From contig NZ_FCOL02000046.1 of NCBI RefSeq assembly GCF_001544515.1, positions 1 through 40,796 on the forward strand: 40,796 bases of DNA, read 5' to 3'. This document shows, one piece after another, positions 6,784-15,458 of the stretch (the stretch's first letter is position 1; every line of letters starts with the position of its first letter). Both the position numbers and the translations under genes were made by a program. Origin of the DNA: Caballeronia terrestris (GTDB lineage Bacteria; Pseudomonadota; Gammaproteobacteria; Burkholderiales; Burkholderiaceae). Below the pieces are notes generated by a model, which did no database searches, had not been told where the DNA came from, and saw only the letters and a list, made by a program, of their open reading frames with translations.

Positions 6784-8439
6784 TCAAGCCTCGCTCTGCT
6801 CTACCGATTTCGTTTCCAGGCGAGTGCGTTGCGCGCCGCGCACCGTATCGATGAGAGCGAGCAGATCGTCCGGCAACGTATCGCCGCGCCACGCCACCTG
6901 ACCATCGGGACGCACGAGCACGAGGCGGCGCTCGTACAGCTTGCGAGCTTCGTCGTTGTCGATCTCGACCGACTTGAACGGCACCTTGCGCGCCGCCGCG
7001 GCTTCTTCGAGAGCGCTCACGCCAGATGCGTCCTTCTCAAAGCGCATCAGCACGAACTCCTTGCCGAACAGATCGAGTGTCGACTTGCCTTCCGCGAGCC
7101 AGGCGTGCGGGGCACGCGAACCTGGCCGCGCCGTCTGCACGTAGGTCGAGACTTCGTCGGGCGGCTGCGGCGTGCCGTCGGGGACGATGATGGGCGAGCC
7201 CTCGTACATGTAGCCGAGGTGAATGCCGATCGAGAACCACTCGCGCTTCATCAGCTCCGTGTACTGGTTGCCGAACTCGATGCGCGCCGCTTCGGAACCG
7301 GGACCGTCCTCGAAAATCTCCTTCGACGGCGACAGCACACGCGGCGACAGCATGCGCTTCAGGTTGCCGGTCGCCTCCGACACGTTGCGGATCGCCACGG
7401 GCCGCATCTCGGTCTCGTACGTTTCGAGCAGATGCGCGCCGCCCCAGCCTTGAAGGCTCGCGGCGAGCTTCCACGAGAGATTGACCGCATCCTGAATGCC
7501 CGTGTTCATGCCGAAGCCGCCAGTCGGCGACGTGAGATGCGCTGCGTCGCCCGCGACGAACACGCGCTTCGTGCCATAACGGTCGGCGACGAGTTGACGC
7601 CGCACCCACGGCAGCATCGAAAGAATCTCGAAGTCGAATTCCCGGCCGACCGCGCGCACGATCGCCTCGCGCATGGTTTCCTCACTGTGCGTCTGCCGGC
7701 TGTTGTCGCCGACGAGCGAGAAACGCCACTGGTCGCGCCCGTTGATCGCGACGAGCGTCGCCCAGGTGCCTTCCGGTCCGATGAAGATGTAGCGATAGGC
7801 GCGCTGCTTGTCGTGCAGCGCTTCCAGATCCTTGCAGCGGAATACGACATTGGTCGTATGGGTGAGCGTCGGCTCGCCCGTCATGCCGATGCCGAGCGCC
7901 TGGCGAACGATACTCGCGCCGCCATCCGATCCGACGAGATAGCCCGCTTCGATCACCCTCTCCTCGCCGCTCAGCGTGTCGCGCACTTTTGCGGTGACGC
8001 CGTCCGGCGTCTCGCTGAACTCGACAATCTCGGTGTTGTAGCAGATCGTCACGTTGGGCGTCTGCTGTGCGAAGCGGCGCAGGACCGGATCGAAGAAATT
8101 CTGCGGGCAACGCTCCCGCTTCTGCGGGCTTTGCGGCGGACACTTTTCGTCGTTCGGGCTCGGAAAGACTTCACGTCCGAACTCGTAGCCGTTCAAGCCC
8201 GTGACCCATGCGCAATCCTGCGGATAGTCGCGGTTGTAACCGGCCTCGTGAACCCACGGAACGATGCCCCAGCGGCGGCAATATTCCATCGTCCGCACGC
8301 CGACCATGTCCATCTTCGGTTGAATCACCTGACCATCGCTGCGTTCGATGAGCATGCACGACACGCCGCGAAAGCCCAGGTCGCCGGCGAGTGCCAGTCC
8401 AATCGGGCCCGCGCCCACGATCAATACCGGTGTTTTCAT
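6784..8439 (-). CDS. FAD-dependent aromatic-ring hydroxylase (MhpA/PheA-like)
   Basis: A 551-residue class A flavoprotein monooxygenase. The FAD-binding loop VLIVGAGPIGLALAGDLGFRG is at residues 5-25, the DG motif GYLVGSDGGASIVRQ about a third in, and the ribityl-phosphate motif FVAGDAAHLTSPTGGFGMNT in the middle. The C-terminal 150 residues form the thioredoxin-like domain seen in phenol and 3-(3-hydroxyphenyl)propionate hydroxylases. Such enzymes add one oxygen to a phenolic ring using NAD(P)H. It is the last gene of operon A, 54 bp after the bicupin dioxygenase gene, so it most likely makes the dihydroxylated ring that the dioxygenase cleaves. The substrate is not determinable. Confidence 0.87.
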   Translation of the reverse strand: MKTPVLIVGAGPIGLALAGDLGFRGVSCMLIERSDGQVIQPKMDMVGVRTMEYCRRWGIVPWVHEAGYNRDYPQDCAWVTGLNGYEFGREVFPSPNDEKCPPQSPQKRERCPQNFFDPVLRRFAQQTPNVTICYNTEIVEFSETPDGVTAKVRDTLSGEERVIEAGYLVGSDGGASIVRQALGIGMTGEPTLTHTTNVVFRCKDLEALHDKQRAYRYIFIGPEGTWATLVAINGRDQWRFSLVGDNSRQTHSEETMREAIVRAVGREFDFEILSMLPWVRRQLVADRYGTKRVFVAGDAAHLTSPTGGFGMNTGIQDAVNLSWKLAASLQGWGGAHLLETYETEMRPVAIRNVSEATGNLKRMLSPRVLSPSKEIFEDGPGSEAARIEFGNQYTELMKREWFSIGIHLGYMYEGSPIIVPDGTPQPPDEVSTYVQTARPGSRAPHAWLAEGKSTLDLFGKEFVLMRFEKDASGVSALEEAAAARKVPFKSVEIDNDEARKLYERRLVLVRPDGQVAWRGDTLPDDLLALIDTVRGAQRTRLETKSVEQSEA

Positions 8440-8493
8440 TTGCAGTCTCCAAAAAATTCGAGTTCGTGTTGTGGCGTTGCCTGGAAGCCAGGG

Positions 8494-9540
8494 CTACACC
8501 GCTTCCTCGCGATACAGTCCGAGCTTCTTCAGGGCCGGGAAGTCGTTGACCTGAAACAACATCGCGGGCGTGTCGTCCGAGCGGTTGATGTGCTCGTGCA
8601 CGGCCCACGGCGGTATCGACATGAAATCGCCCGCGCCCCATTCGAAGGTCGTTCCATCGACGATCGTCGCGCCATTTCCGCGCATCACGCAGTAGACGAC
8701 GCTGCCCGTGTGACGATGCGCCTTCGTATGCATGCCCGGCCGTAGCGATTGCAGCGCGGTGCCGATCGTTGGCAGCGCCGAGTCGCCGGTCAGCGGGTTC
8801 AGGTATTCGAGCGCGGTGTCGTCGAACGGATCGGGCGGCAGCGCGGCGGCAAGACGCAACGCCTCCTGCGCGCGCCCCGCGCTATAGACGAGCAGCGGAT
8901 TGAGCGCCGGCCTGCTCGTGTCGTTGAGCGGCCGCATCAGACCGCTGCCGTAGTGCCGGTACGAGCGGTCCGGTATGTCGGACACCGCTTGTCGCGGCAC
9001 ATCGGAGCCTTCGAAGAACGTTGCATGCATCGAGCGCACGAGCGATATGTCGAGCACGTCGAGCCAGATCATCGGTTCATCGCCCTTGTGCTCGTGGTCG
9101 TGCCAGGTCCACGCGGGCGTCAGCACGAGATCGCCTTCGTTCATCTCGTAGCGCTCGCCGTCGACGATCGTATCGGCGCCGCGTCCTTTTATGATGAAGC
9201 GCAGCGCGCTCGCCGTATGACGATGCGCGGTCGCGATCTCGCCGGGCAGGATGTACTGGATCGATGCCCAGATCGTCGGCGTCGTGCCGAACGGCAGGCC
9301 GCGATTCGCGAGACGCAGCGTTCTGCGCTGGCCGCCCGCTTCGAGCTTCAGCTTCGCGCCGATCTTTTCCAGCAGCCGTTCCAGATCGCTTGCTTGCCAG
9401 TGGGCCGCCTTCATTGCCGATTGCGGTTCGCGCGTGAAGAGCGGCCCGTCGGTCGGTTGTGCGACGCGGCAGTTGAAGCTGTCGAGTTCTTCGGCCAGCG
9501 CCTGTCGCTGCAGGGTGTCGGACATCACGGCTTCATTCAT
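8494..9540 (-). CDS. Gentisate 1,2-dioxygenase-like bicupin ring-cleavage dioxygenase
   Basis: A start at the ATG at 9540 is supported by GGGAG just upstream; the product is 348 residues. Two cupin domains are visible. The first has GEIATAHRHTASALRFIIKG followed by EGDLVLTPAWTWHDHEH, the iron-binding histidines of gentisate and salicylate dioxygenases; the second has GMHTKAHRHTGSVVYCVMRG and PWAVHEH. The family opens a ring between a hydroxyl carbon and a neighbouring carboxyl carbon. Genes for maleylpyruvate isomerase and fumarylpyruvate hydrolase, needed to finish gentisate breakdown, are not in the window. Salicylate, hydroxynaphthoate or another hydroxy-acid could equally be the substrate. 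Confidence 0.85.
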   Translation of the reverse strand: MNEAVMSDTLQRQALAEELDSFNCRVAQPTDGPLFTREPQSAMKAAHWQASDLERLLEKIGAKLKLEAGGQRRTLRLANRGLPFGTTPTIWASIQYILPGEIATAHRHTASALRFIIKGRGADTIVDGERYEMNEGDLVLTPAWTWHDHEHKGDEPMIWLDVLDISLVRSMHATFFEGSDVPRQAVSDIPDRSYRHYGSGLMRPLNDTSRPALNPLLVYSAGRAQEALRLAAALPPDPFDDTALEYLNPLTGDSALPTIGTALQSLRPGMHTKAHRHTGSVVYCVMRGNGATIVDGTTFEWGAGDFMSIPPWAVHEHINRSDDTPAMLFQVNDFPALKKLGLYREEAV

Positions 9541-9576
9541 GGCGGCTCCCGTCGAGGTTGGCAAGGTTCGAATGCA

Positions 9577-10512
9577 TCACAGGCCCTCCACCATGTCGGG
9601 CACGATCTGGAACAGGTCGCCCACGAGCCCGTAATCGGCGACGGAGAAGATCGGGGCTTCACTATCCTTGTTGATCGCGACGATCACCTTCGAATCCTTC
9701 ATGCCCGCGAGATGCTGGATCGCTCCGGAGATGCCGACCGCCACGTACAACTGCGGCGCGACGATCTTGCCGGTCTGCCCGACTTGCGCATCGTTCGGCG
9801 CGAAGCCGGCATCCACTGCTGCGCGCGAGGCGCCGAGCGCCGCGTTGAGCTTGTCCGCGAGCGGCGCGAGCACGCGGTCGTAGTTTTCGCCGCTGCCGAG
9901 GCCGCGGCCGCCTGACACCACCGTCGACGCCTGTCCGAGTTCCGGTCGATCGGGCTTGACGAGCGTTCGTTCCATCAGTTGCGGGCTGTTGTCTTTGCCT
10001 CTTTCCACCACGACCGTTTCGAGCATGGCGGCGGCCTCCTGCGATGCTGCCGCATCAAACGCGGTGGTTCGCACCGTGATCACTTTGATGGAATCGATGG
10101 ACCTGACCGTTGCGATCGCGTTGCCTGCGTAGATCGGGCGCTTGAACGTATCTGCATCGACGATGCCGACGATGTCGCTGACCTGCGCGACATCGAGGCT
10201 CGCCGCGATACGCGGCGCGAGGTTCTTGCCCTGGCTGCTCGCCGCCAGCAAGATGTGCGAATACGTTGGGGCGATTGCAAGCACGGTCGCTTCGACATGC
10301 TCGGCGAGTTGCCCTTCGAGCTGAGGCGCATCGGCGAGCAGCACGCGGTTCACACCCGCGAGCTTCAGGGCGTCTTCCGCGACCGCCTGCGCGCCGCTGC
10401 CCGCAACGAGAACGTCGATTCCGCCGCCGATCTCACGCGCAGCCGCGACGACGTTTGCCGTCACCGCGGACAAATCATGGTTGTCATGTTCTGCGATAAC
10501 AAGAATGGTCAC
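9577..10512 (-). CDS. etfA: Electron transfer flavoprotein alpha subunit
   Basis: The GTG at 10512 is preceded by AGGAG and gives a 311-residue product starting VTILVIAEHDNHDLS. The C-terminal FAD-binding domain shows VSGGRGLGSGENYDRVLAPL, GQTGKIVAPQLYVAVGISGA, then IQHLAGMKDSKVIVAINKD, the classical EtfA motif. EtfA with EtfB accepts electrons from acyl-CoA dehydrogenases and passes them to ETF-quinone oxidoreductase. It follows etfB by about 10 bp in operon A, which also holds an acyl-CoA dehydrogenase, so this is probably a dedicated copy in addition to a housekeeping ETF. Confidence 0.95.
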   Translation of the reverse strand: MTILVIAEHDNHDLSAVTANVVAAAREIGGGIDVLVAGSGAQAVAEDALKLAGVNRVLLADAPQLEGQLAEHVEATVLAIAPTYSHILLAASSQGKNLAPRIAASLDVAQVSDIVGIVDADTFKRPIYAGNAIATVRSIDSIKVITVRTTAFDAAASQEAAAMLETVVVERGKDNSPQLMERTLVKPDRPELGQASTVVSGGRGLGSGENYDRVLAPLADKLNAALGASRAAVDAGFAPNDAQVGQTGKIVAPQLYVAVGISGAIQHLAGMKDSKVIVAINKDSEAPIFSVADYGLVGDLFQIVPDMVEGL

Positions 10513-10522
10513 GCTTTTCTCC

Positions 10523-11272
10523 TCACAACACTTTGGCTTCGTCACGAAGCGCGTTCAGCAGCGCGCTCACGTCCGGCACCCTGACGCCCGCCTTGCGTGC
10601 GGCAGGCTCCTCGACGAACACGGTCTCCAAACGCGGCGCGACATCGACACCGAGTGTTTCTGGACTCACGGTTTCGAGCGGCTTCTTCTTCGCCTTCATG
10701 ATGTTGGGCAACGTCACGTAGCGCGGCTCGTTCAGACGCAGATCGCTCGTGACGACAGCGGGCATTGGCAACGAGAGCGTCTCGGCGCCGCCATCCACTT
10801 CGCGCTCGACGATCAACCGTTCGCCCTGCACCGAAACTTTCGACGCGAACGTCGCTTGCGGTAAGCCCGCGAGTGCGGCGAGCATCTGGCCGGTCTGGTT
10901 CGCGTCGTCGTCGATCGCTTGCTTGCCGAGCAGGATCAAACCCGGCGCTTCGTTTTCCACCAGCGCCCGCAACAGCTTCGCGACCGCCAGCGGCTGCAAG
11001 TCGGCATTCGTCTCGACAAGAATCGCGCGGTCCGCGCCGATCGCGAGCGCGGTTCGCAGCGTCTCCTGCGATTGCGACGTGCCGCACGACACCGCTATCA
11101 CTTCCGTTGCCACTCCCGCCTCCTTCAAGCGCACGGCTTCCTCCATCGCGATCTCGTCGAAAGGATTCGTCGACATCTTCGCGTTCGCGAGATCGAGACC
11201 GCTGCCATCGCTTTTGACGCGCGGCTTGACGTTGTAGTCGAGCACCCGCTTGACGGCGACCATCACTTTCAT
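10523..11272 (-). CDS. etfB: Electron transfer flavoprotein beta subunit
   Basis: A 249-residue EtfB: it starts MKVMVAVKRVLDYNVKPRVK and carries KMSTNPFDEIAMEEAVRLKE, the AMP-binding segment AIDDDANQTGQMLAALAGLP and the recognition-loop region ERLIVEREVDGGAETLSLPM. It forms a heterodimer with EtfA and binds AMP structurally while FAD sits in EtfA. It lies 30 bp after the PrpF-like gene and directly before etfA in operon A. Length is normal. Confidence 0.95.
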   Translation of the reverse strand: MKVMVAVKRVLDYNVKPRVKSDGSGLDLANAKMSTNPFDEIAMEEAVRLKEAGVATEVIAVSCGTSQSQETLRTALAIGADRAILVETNADLQPLAVAKLLRALVENEAPGLILLGKQAIDDDANQTGQMLAALAGLPQATFASKVSVQGERLIVEREVDGGAETLSLPMPAVVTSDLRLNEPRYVTLPNIMKAKKKPLETVSPETLGVDVAPRLETVFVEEPAARKAGVRVPDVSALLNALRDEAKVL

Positions 11273-11302
11273 CGTGTCTTCTCCAGTTCGTTTGGGCTTT
11301 TC

Positions 11303-12433
11303 TCAGTTCGGTACGTAGACGCGCCCATCCATCAGGCGGCGCGCCGTCCTGAACGCGATCGCTTCCCTGGCCTCGAATCGGCCATCGCGCTTCTCGACCC
11401 GCGCGGCCACCGGCAGCAGTCCCGACGCATGCGCGATGACGAAGCGCGACACGTCGGCGGTCGTACGCAGCCGAACGTCGTGAATCACCGTGTCGTCGAT
11501 TTGCGCGGCGATCGCGAGACACATCGCGCCCGTAAGCGGCGACGCCTTGCGCGGTTGCCCCGACGAAATCATGCGAACGACGACGTCGGCCTGCATGCCG
11601 TCTTGCACCGCTGCGGGCTTCGACAGCAGCGCGACGAGCGGCAGGTTCATCATCTTCGTTCGCGCATCGGCGGGGTCGTCGACGAGTCCCATCGAGACCG
11701 CGGCCTGCACGCGCAGATGCTCGAACAGCTGCATCGCGCGGGGATTGGCGTTGAGTTGGGCCGGTGTTTCGATGCCGCTCAAACCGAGCGCTCTCGCTTC
11801 GATCATGACAACCGGATTGCACGCGTCCACCATCGAAACTTCCACTTCCCCGAGCGACTCGATCGTCAGGCGGTTGCGCGCCTGGCCGCTCGGAAGCAAT
11901 TTGCCCGTGGCCGCGCCGCCCGGATCGAGAAACCCCAGTTCGATCGGCGCGCCGCTACCCGCGACGCCATCCAGACGAAAGTCGCCTGTTACGGCCGCGT
12001 ATCCATTGACGGTCGCAAAACGGGCGCGAATCAGCTTTTTCGTATTCGTGTTGTGGATCACGACGGCGGCTTCTTCGCCGCTTGCATCAACGAGTCCTTC
12101 TTCCAGCGCGAACGGACCCACGGCGGATGAAATGTTCCCGCAGTTGCCGCGATAGCCGACCGAACCCCGGCGCGGATCGACTTGCACGAACGTGTAGTCC
12201 ACGTCGGCGCCAGGGTGCGTCGGCGGCCCGATCACGGCAATCTTCGACAGCGACGTAATGCCCCCGCCCATGCCGTCGAGCTGCCTCTCGTCAGGATCGG
12301 GGCTTCCCAGCGCGGCGCAGAAAAGCGGATCGCGCGCATCGGTGTCAGCCGGCAGATCGCGCTCGTGGAAGAACAGCGCCCTGCTCGTGCCGCCACGCAT
12401 GTAGACGCAGGGAATCGCGCGTTGGGGTTTCAT
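11303..12433 (-). CDS. PrpF-family isomerase (4-oxalomesaconate tautomerase-like)
   Basis: A 376-residue protein with the PrpF signature IPCVYMRGGTSRALFFHERD at the N-terminus, then DERQLDGMGGGITSLSKIAV and SVGYRGNCGNISSAVGPFAL, where family members carry the catalytic Cys/Lys pair in two similar diaminopimelate-epimerase-like halves. PrpF isomerises 2-methylaconitate; GalD-type relatives isomerise 4-oxalomesaconate in gallate breakdown. Its place between acyl-CoA dehydrogenase and etfB argues for an unsaturated di- or tricarboxylate produced after ring opening. The exact reaction is an inference. Confidence 0.85.
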   Translation of the reverse strand: MKPQRAIPCVYMRGGTSRALFFHERDLPADTDARDPLFCAALGSPDPDERQLDGMGGGITSLSKIAVIGPPTHPGADVDYTFVQVDPRRGSVGYRGNCGNISSAVGPFALEEGLVDASGEEAAVVIHNTNTKKLIRARFATVNGYAAVTGDFRLDGVAGSGAPIELGFLDPGGAATGKLLPSGQARNRLTIESLGEVEVSMVDACNPVVMIEARALGLSGIETPAQLNANPRAMQLFEHLRVQAAVSMGLVDDPADARTKMMNLPLVALLSKPAAVQDGMQADVVVRMISSGQPRKASPLTGAMCLAIAAQIDDTVIHDVRLRTTADVSRFVIAHASGLLPVAARVEKRDGRFEAREAIAFRTARRLMDGRVYVPN

Positions 12434-12470
12434 CTCGTAGCCTCTTTCGTCGATATCGAAGATCGACCGG

Positions 12471-13613
12471 TCAGTTCGCGAGCAGGCGGCGCGCGACGAT
12501 CACCCGATGAATCTCGTTGGTCCCTTCGATGATCTGGTTCAGCTTCGCATCGCGCATCATGCGTTCGACCGGAAACTCCTTCGAGTAACCGTAGCTGCCG
12601 AGTACCTGCACCGCTTCGGTCGTGACCTCCATCGCGATGTCAGTGACGAAGCATTTGGTGATCGACGCGAGCATGTTCAGGCGCGAGTGATCGCCCGAAT
12701 CGATTTCGTCTGCGCAGTTGTAGAGCAGGCTGCGCGCGGCCTCGATCTTGATCGCCATGTCGGCGAGCTTGAACTGCATGCCCTGAAACTCGGCGATCGC
12801 GCGTCCGAACTGCTTGCGCTCCTTCGCGTAGGCCACGGAGACGTCGAGCGCGCCCTGCGCGAGCCCGAGCGACGTCGCCGCGATGGTGGGCCGGTTCAAG
12901 TCGAGCACCTTCATGCAGGCCTTGAAGCCCTGGCCTTCCTCGCCGAGCATGCAGTCGGCGTCGACGCGCATGTTGTCGAAGAAGAGTTCGTGATTCGGCG
13001 CGCCGTGGCGGCCCATCTTGTGTTCCTGACGACCCAGGCGAAAGCCGGGCGTCTTCGTATCGACGAGAAACGCGCTGATGCCGTCCGACCCGCTCGCCTC
13101 CGACGTGCGCGCGAAGAGCAGGATGTATTGCGCGTAGCCGCCCCACGTGATCCAGTTCTTCTGGCCATTGATCACGTACGAACTGCCGTCCTTCACCGCG
13201 CGCGTGCGAATCGACGAAACATCGGACCCTGCCTGCGGCTCCGTCACCGCAATCGCCGTCACGAGACGCCCCTCGGCGGCGAGCGGCAGCCAGCGTCGCT
13301 TCTGTTCCTCGGTGCCGAAGTTGAGGATCGGCAGAATGAACGAGATGGAGTTGTTGCCGCACAGTGTGGCTGCGGCCAGCGAGACCTTGGCGATCTCCTC
13401 CTTCACGATGCACACGGTCTTCAGGTTGCCGCCCGGGCCGCCGTACTCCTCGGGAAGCCACAGTTGCAGCAGGCCCATGTCGCCGAAGATCGGCACCAGT
13501 TCGGACGGAAAGCGGTCGTTCGCTTCCATGCCGGCCACGAGCGGCACGATGTCCTTCTGGACCATCCGGCGAACCGAGTCCTGGATGGAAACGAGTTCTT
13601 CATTCAGTCGCAT
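12471..13613 (-). CDS. Acyl-CoA dehydrogenase
   Basis: The ATG at 13613 has GGAG 5 bp upstream; the 380-residue product matches short-chain acyl-CoA dehydrogenases in length. Motifs: FAD-binding VTAIAVTEPQAGSDVSSIRT, KNWITWGGYAQYILLFARTS, and near the C-terminus LGSYGYSKEFPVERMMRDAK followed by IIEGTNEIHR, where the Glu is the usual catalytic base that removes the alpha proton. It oxidises an acyl-CoA to the 2-enoyl-CoA and hands electrons to the ETF encoded downstream in the same operon. The substrate chain cannot be read from the sequence. Confidence 0.93.
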   Translation of the reverse strand: MRLNEELVSIQDSVRRMVQKDIVPLVAGMEANDRFPSELVPIFGDMGLLQLWLPEEYGGPGGNLKTVCIVKEEIAKVSLAAATLCGNNSISFILPILNFGTEEQKRRWLPLAAEGRLVTAIAVTEPQAGSDVSSIRTRAVKDGSSYVINGQKNWITWGGYAQYILLFARTSEASGSDGISAFLVDTKTPGFRLGRQEHKMGRHGAPNHELFFDNMRVDADCMLGEEGQGFKACMKVLDLNRPTIAATSLGLAQGALDVSVAYAKERKQFGRAIAEFQGMQFKLADMAIKIEAARSLLYNCADEIDSGDHSRLNMLASITKCFVTDIAMEVTTEAVQVLGSYGYSKEFPVERMMRDAKLNQIIEGTNEIHRVIVARRLLAN

Positions 13614-13646
13614 AATCACTCCGTCATTCGGTGCTGGTTGCCCGGC

Positions 13647-14441
13647 TCAGTAGCTCGGGAAGGAAAGACCGCCGTTGATGCTGAGGGTCGATCCCGACAC
13701 CTGATCCGACTCCCTGCTCGACAAATAAAGGATGTATTCGGCGAGGTCCTCGGCCGTGTTGAGCTTGAACTTCACGCGCTGCTCGGCCTTGGTGAATGCC
13801 TTGACGATCACCTCCTGCGAGCCCGCATCCTTTGCCGCGAGAAAGCGGTCGTGCGCGGGCGTGCCGGTGGTGAGCGTGGTCGCCACCGAATTGATGCGGA
13901 TGCCGAGATGGGCCAGCTCCGCGCCGAGCGCGCGCGTGAGGAACATGATCGATGCACCGGCCGCACCGATCATCGATTCGCTCGGCGTCGGGATGCGCGC
14001 GGCATCGGTCGTGACGAGGACGATCTTTCCGTACTTCTGTTCGCGCATGAATTTCGTCGCTGCATGCACGGCGTTCAAACGCGGCATCAGGCGGCTCGTC
14101 AAGCAGGCGATCCCCTCGTCTGGCGCCATGTCGACGAAGAGCTTCGGCTTGGGATCGCGCGGGCCGCCGCTCGCGACCACGATGTCCACCTTGCCGAACT
14201 GCACGACCGCTTGTTCCACCGCGCGCTCGATGCCTTCGTAAGTCAGCAGGTCGCTGTTGACGAACACGCGCTTGCCGGGAAAAGCGCTGCATTCGTCGAT
14301 CAGCGAGTACGCTGCCGCTTCGTCGCGTCCCTGGATGACGACGCTCGCGCCGCTCTGCGCAAGCTTCTTGACCGAAGCCCGGCCAATGCCTTTCGTTCCG
14401 CCGAGCACCACCGCCGACGAACCGGTAAGTTCAGTAAGCAT
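13647..14441 (-). CDS. SDR-family protein lacking the YxxxK catalytic motif
   Basis: A 264-residue short-chain dehydrogenase/reductase fold: cofactor loop VVLGGTKGIGRASVKKLAQS at residues 11-30 and a C-terminal substrate loop ending in STLSINGGLSF. Where classical SDRs have Ser, Tyr and Lys (S...YxASK), this one has TTDAARIPTPSESMIGAAGA: Thr145, Ile158 and Gly162. The spacing of 13 residues between the Ser and Tyr positions is kept, so this is substitution and not misalignment. Normal proton relay is therefore impossible. It may bind its ligand for another reaction or act as a partner subunit. It is the second gene of operon A, between the hydratase and the acyl-CoA dehydrogenase. Confidence 0.87.
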   Translation of the reverse strand: MLTELTGSSAVVLGGTKGIGRASVKKLAQSGASVVIQGRDEAAAYSLIDECSAFPGKRVFVNSDLLTYEGIERAVEQAVVQFGKVDIVVASGGPRDPKPKLFVDMAPDEGIACLTSRLMPRLNAVHAATKFMREQKYGKIVLVTTDAARIPTPSESMIGAAGASIMFLTRALGAELAHLGIRINSVATTLTTGTPAHDRFLAAKDAGSQEVIVKAFTKAEQRVKFKLNTAEDLAEYILYLSSRESDQVSGSTLSINGGLSFPSY

Positions 14442-14480
14442 GCTGTCCCCTCTGTTTGTTTCTGGATCGGTTAGGCAGGT

Positions 14481-15359
14481 TCACTTGCCTTCCTTGGCCT
14501 CGCCGTCGTAGCGGTTCTCGCGCGAATGCGCAGCGCCCGTCACGCCCTTGCTGCGGCGCTCCTTCATGAAGTTGTTTTCGTCCGGCTCATAGCGGATGTT
14601 CGTGCCGAGCGCATGCATCACATAACCGTGGACGAACTGCGACGTCATGCCGAGCGAATCGAGCGCGAGATGCGTCGCGGCCTTGCCGATCGCGATCGCA
14701 TCGCGCGGCAGCCTGACGATGCGTTCCGCCCAGTCTTCGCCGGCCGCTTCCAGCTCGCTCGCAGGCACCGCCTTGTTGACGAGCCCAATGCGTGCGGCTT
14801 CGATCCCGCTCATGGTTTCGCCGAGCAGCAGCACTTCGCGCGCCTTCTTCGGACCCATCGCGAGGATGTTGATGCTCGTCATGTACGAGGCGCCCGCGAG
14901 TCCCATCTTTTGCTCAGGGTGGCCGATCTTCGCGTCTTCGGCGGCGATTGCGAGGTCGCTCGCTTCGACGATGTAGAGACCTGCGCCCACGCAATATCCC
15001 TGAATCAACGAGAGCGTCGGCTTGGTGCAATAGAGGATCTGGCGAAACTGCTCGACGTGGTGTTTATCGAAGCTGAGACGAATGCGCTGGCTCGGCCGCC
15101 GCGCGCCCGGCTCTTTCGAAAACCCGTATTCCGCGCCGCCGACCTGGCCGAGATCGTGCCCCGTCGAGAAATCGCGACCTTCGCCGCGGAAGATGACGAC
15201 GCGCACATCGTCGTCACGCTCGGCACGCTCGATATGCTCCATCAGACGGTCGAACATTTCGTAGGTCAGCGCGTTGCGCTTCTCGTCGCGGCAAAACGTG
15301 ATGTATGCCCGGCCATCCCGCGCCTCGTACGTCACGAGGTCTCTCAAGTCTTCACTCAT
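14481..15359 (-). CDS. Enoyl-CoA hydratase/isomerase family protein, first gene of operon A
   Basis: The ATG at 15359 (MSEDLRDLV) is chosen for the GAGGA site upstream, not the longer frame, which runs back through the promoter. The 292-residue product has the crotonase oxyanion-hole regions GRDFSTGHDLGQV and LSLIQGYCVGAGLYIVEASD, and IGHPEQKMGL. The second catalytic Glu (E149) is present, but the position of the first Glu is Tyr129 in my alignment. Crotonase relatives with one Glu often do isomerisation, ring opening or dehalogenation in place of simple hydration. A C-terminal extension of about 30 residues is charged. Confidence 0.88.
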   Translation of the reverse strand: MSEDLRDLVTYEARDGRAYITFCRDEKRNALTYEMFDRLMEHIERAERDDDVRVVIFRGEGRDFSTGHDLGQVGGAEYGFSKEPGARRPSQRIRLSFDKHHVEQFRQILYCTKPTLSLIQGYCVGAGLYIVEASDLAIAAEDAKIGHPEQKMGLAGASYMTSINILAMGPKKAREVLLLGETMSGIEAARIGLVNKAVPASELEAAGEDWAERIVRLPRDAIAIGKAATHLALDSLGMTSQFVHGYVMHALGTNIRYEPDENNFMKERRSKGVTGAAHSRENRYDGEAKEGK

Positions 15360-15458
15360 CGCTCGTCCTCTGAAGGTTGTGCTGCCCGCATTGCATTCAA
15401 CGGCGCGGGCGCTTTGGTGCGTCCATTCGTATCCGCTTAGTTCATCCTTCTGTTGGTG

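Noticed and set aside
6694..8745. A 683-codon rightward frame antisense to the FAD hydroxylase
   Set aside because: Arg/His-rich composition typical of the antisense frame of high-GC genes; no signature. The same holds for long rightward frames at 3341-4408, 8749-9915, 12507-14474, 25629-27335 and 30987-32480.
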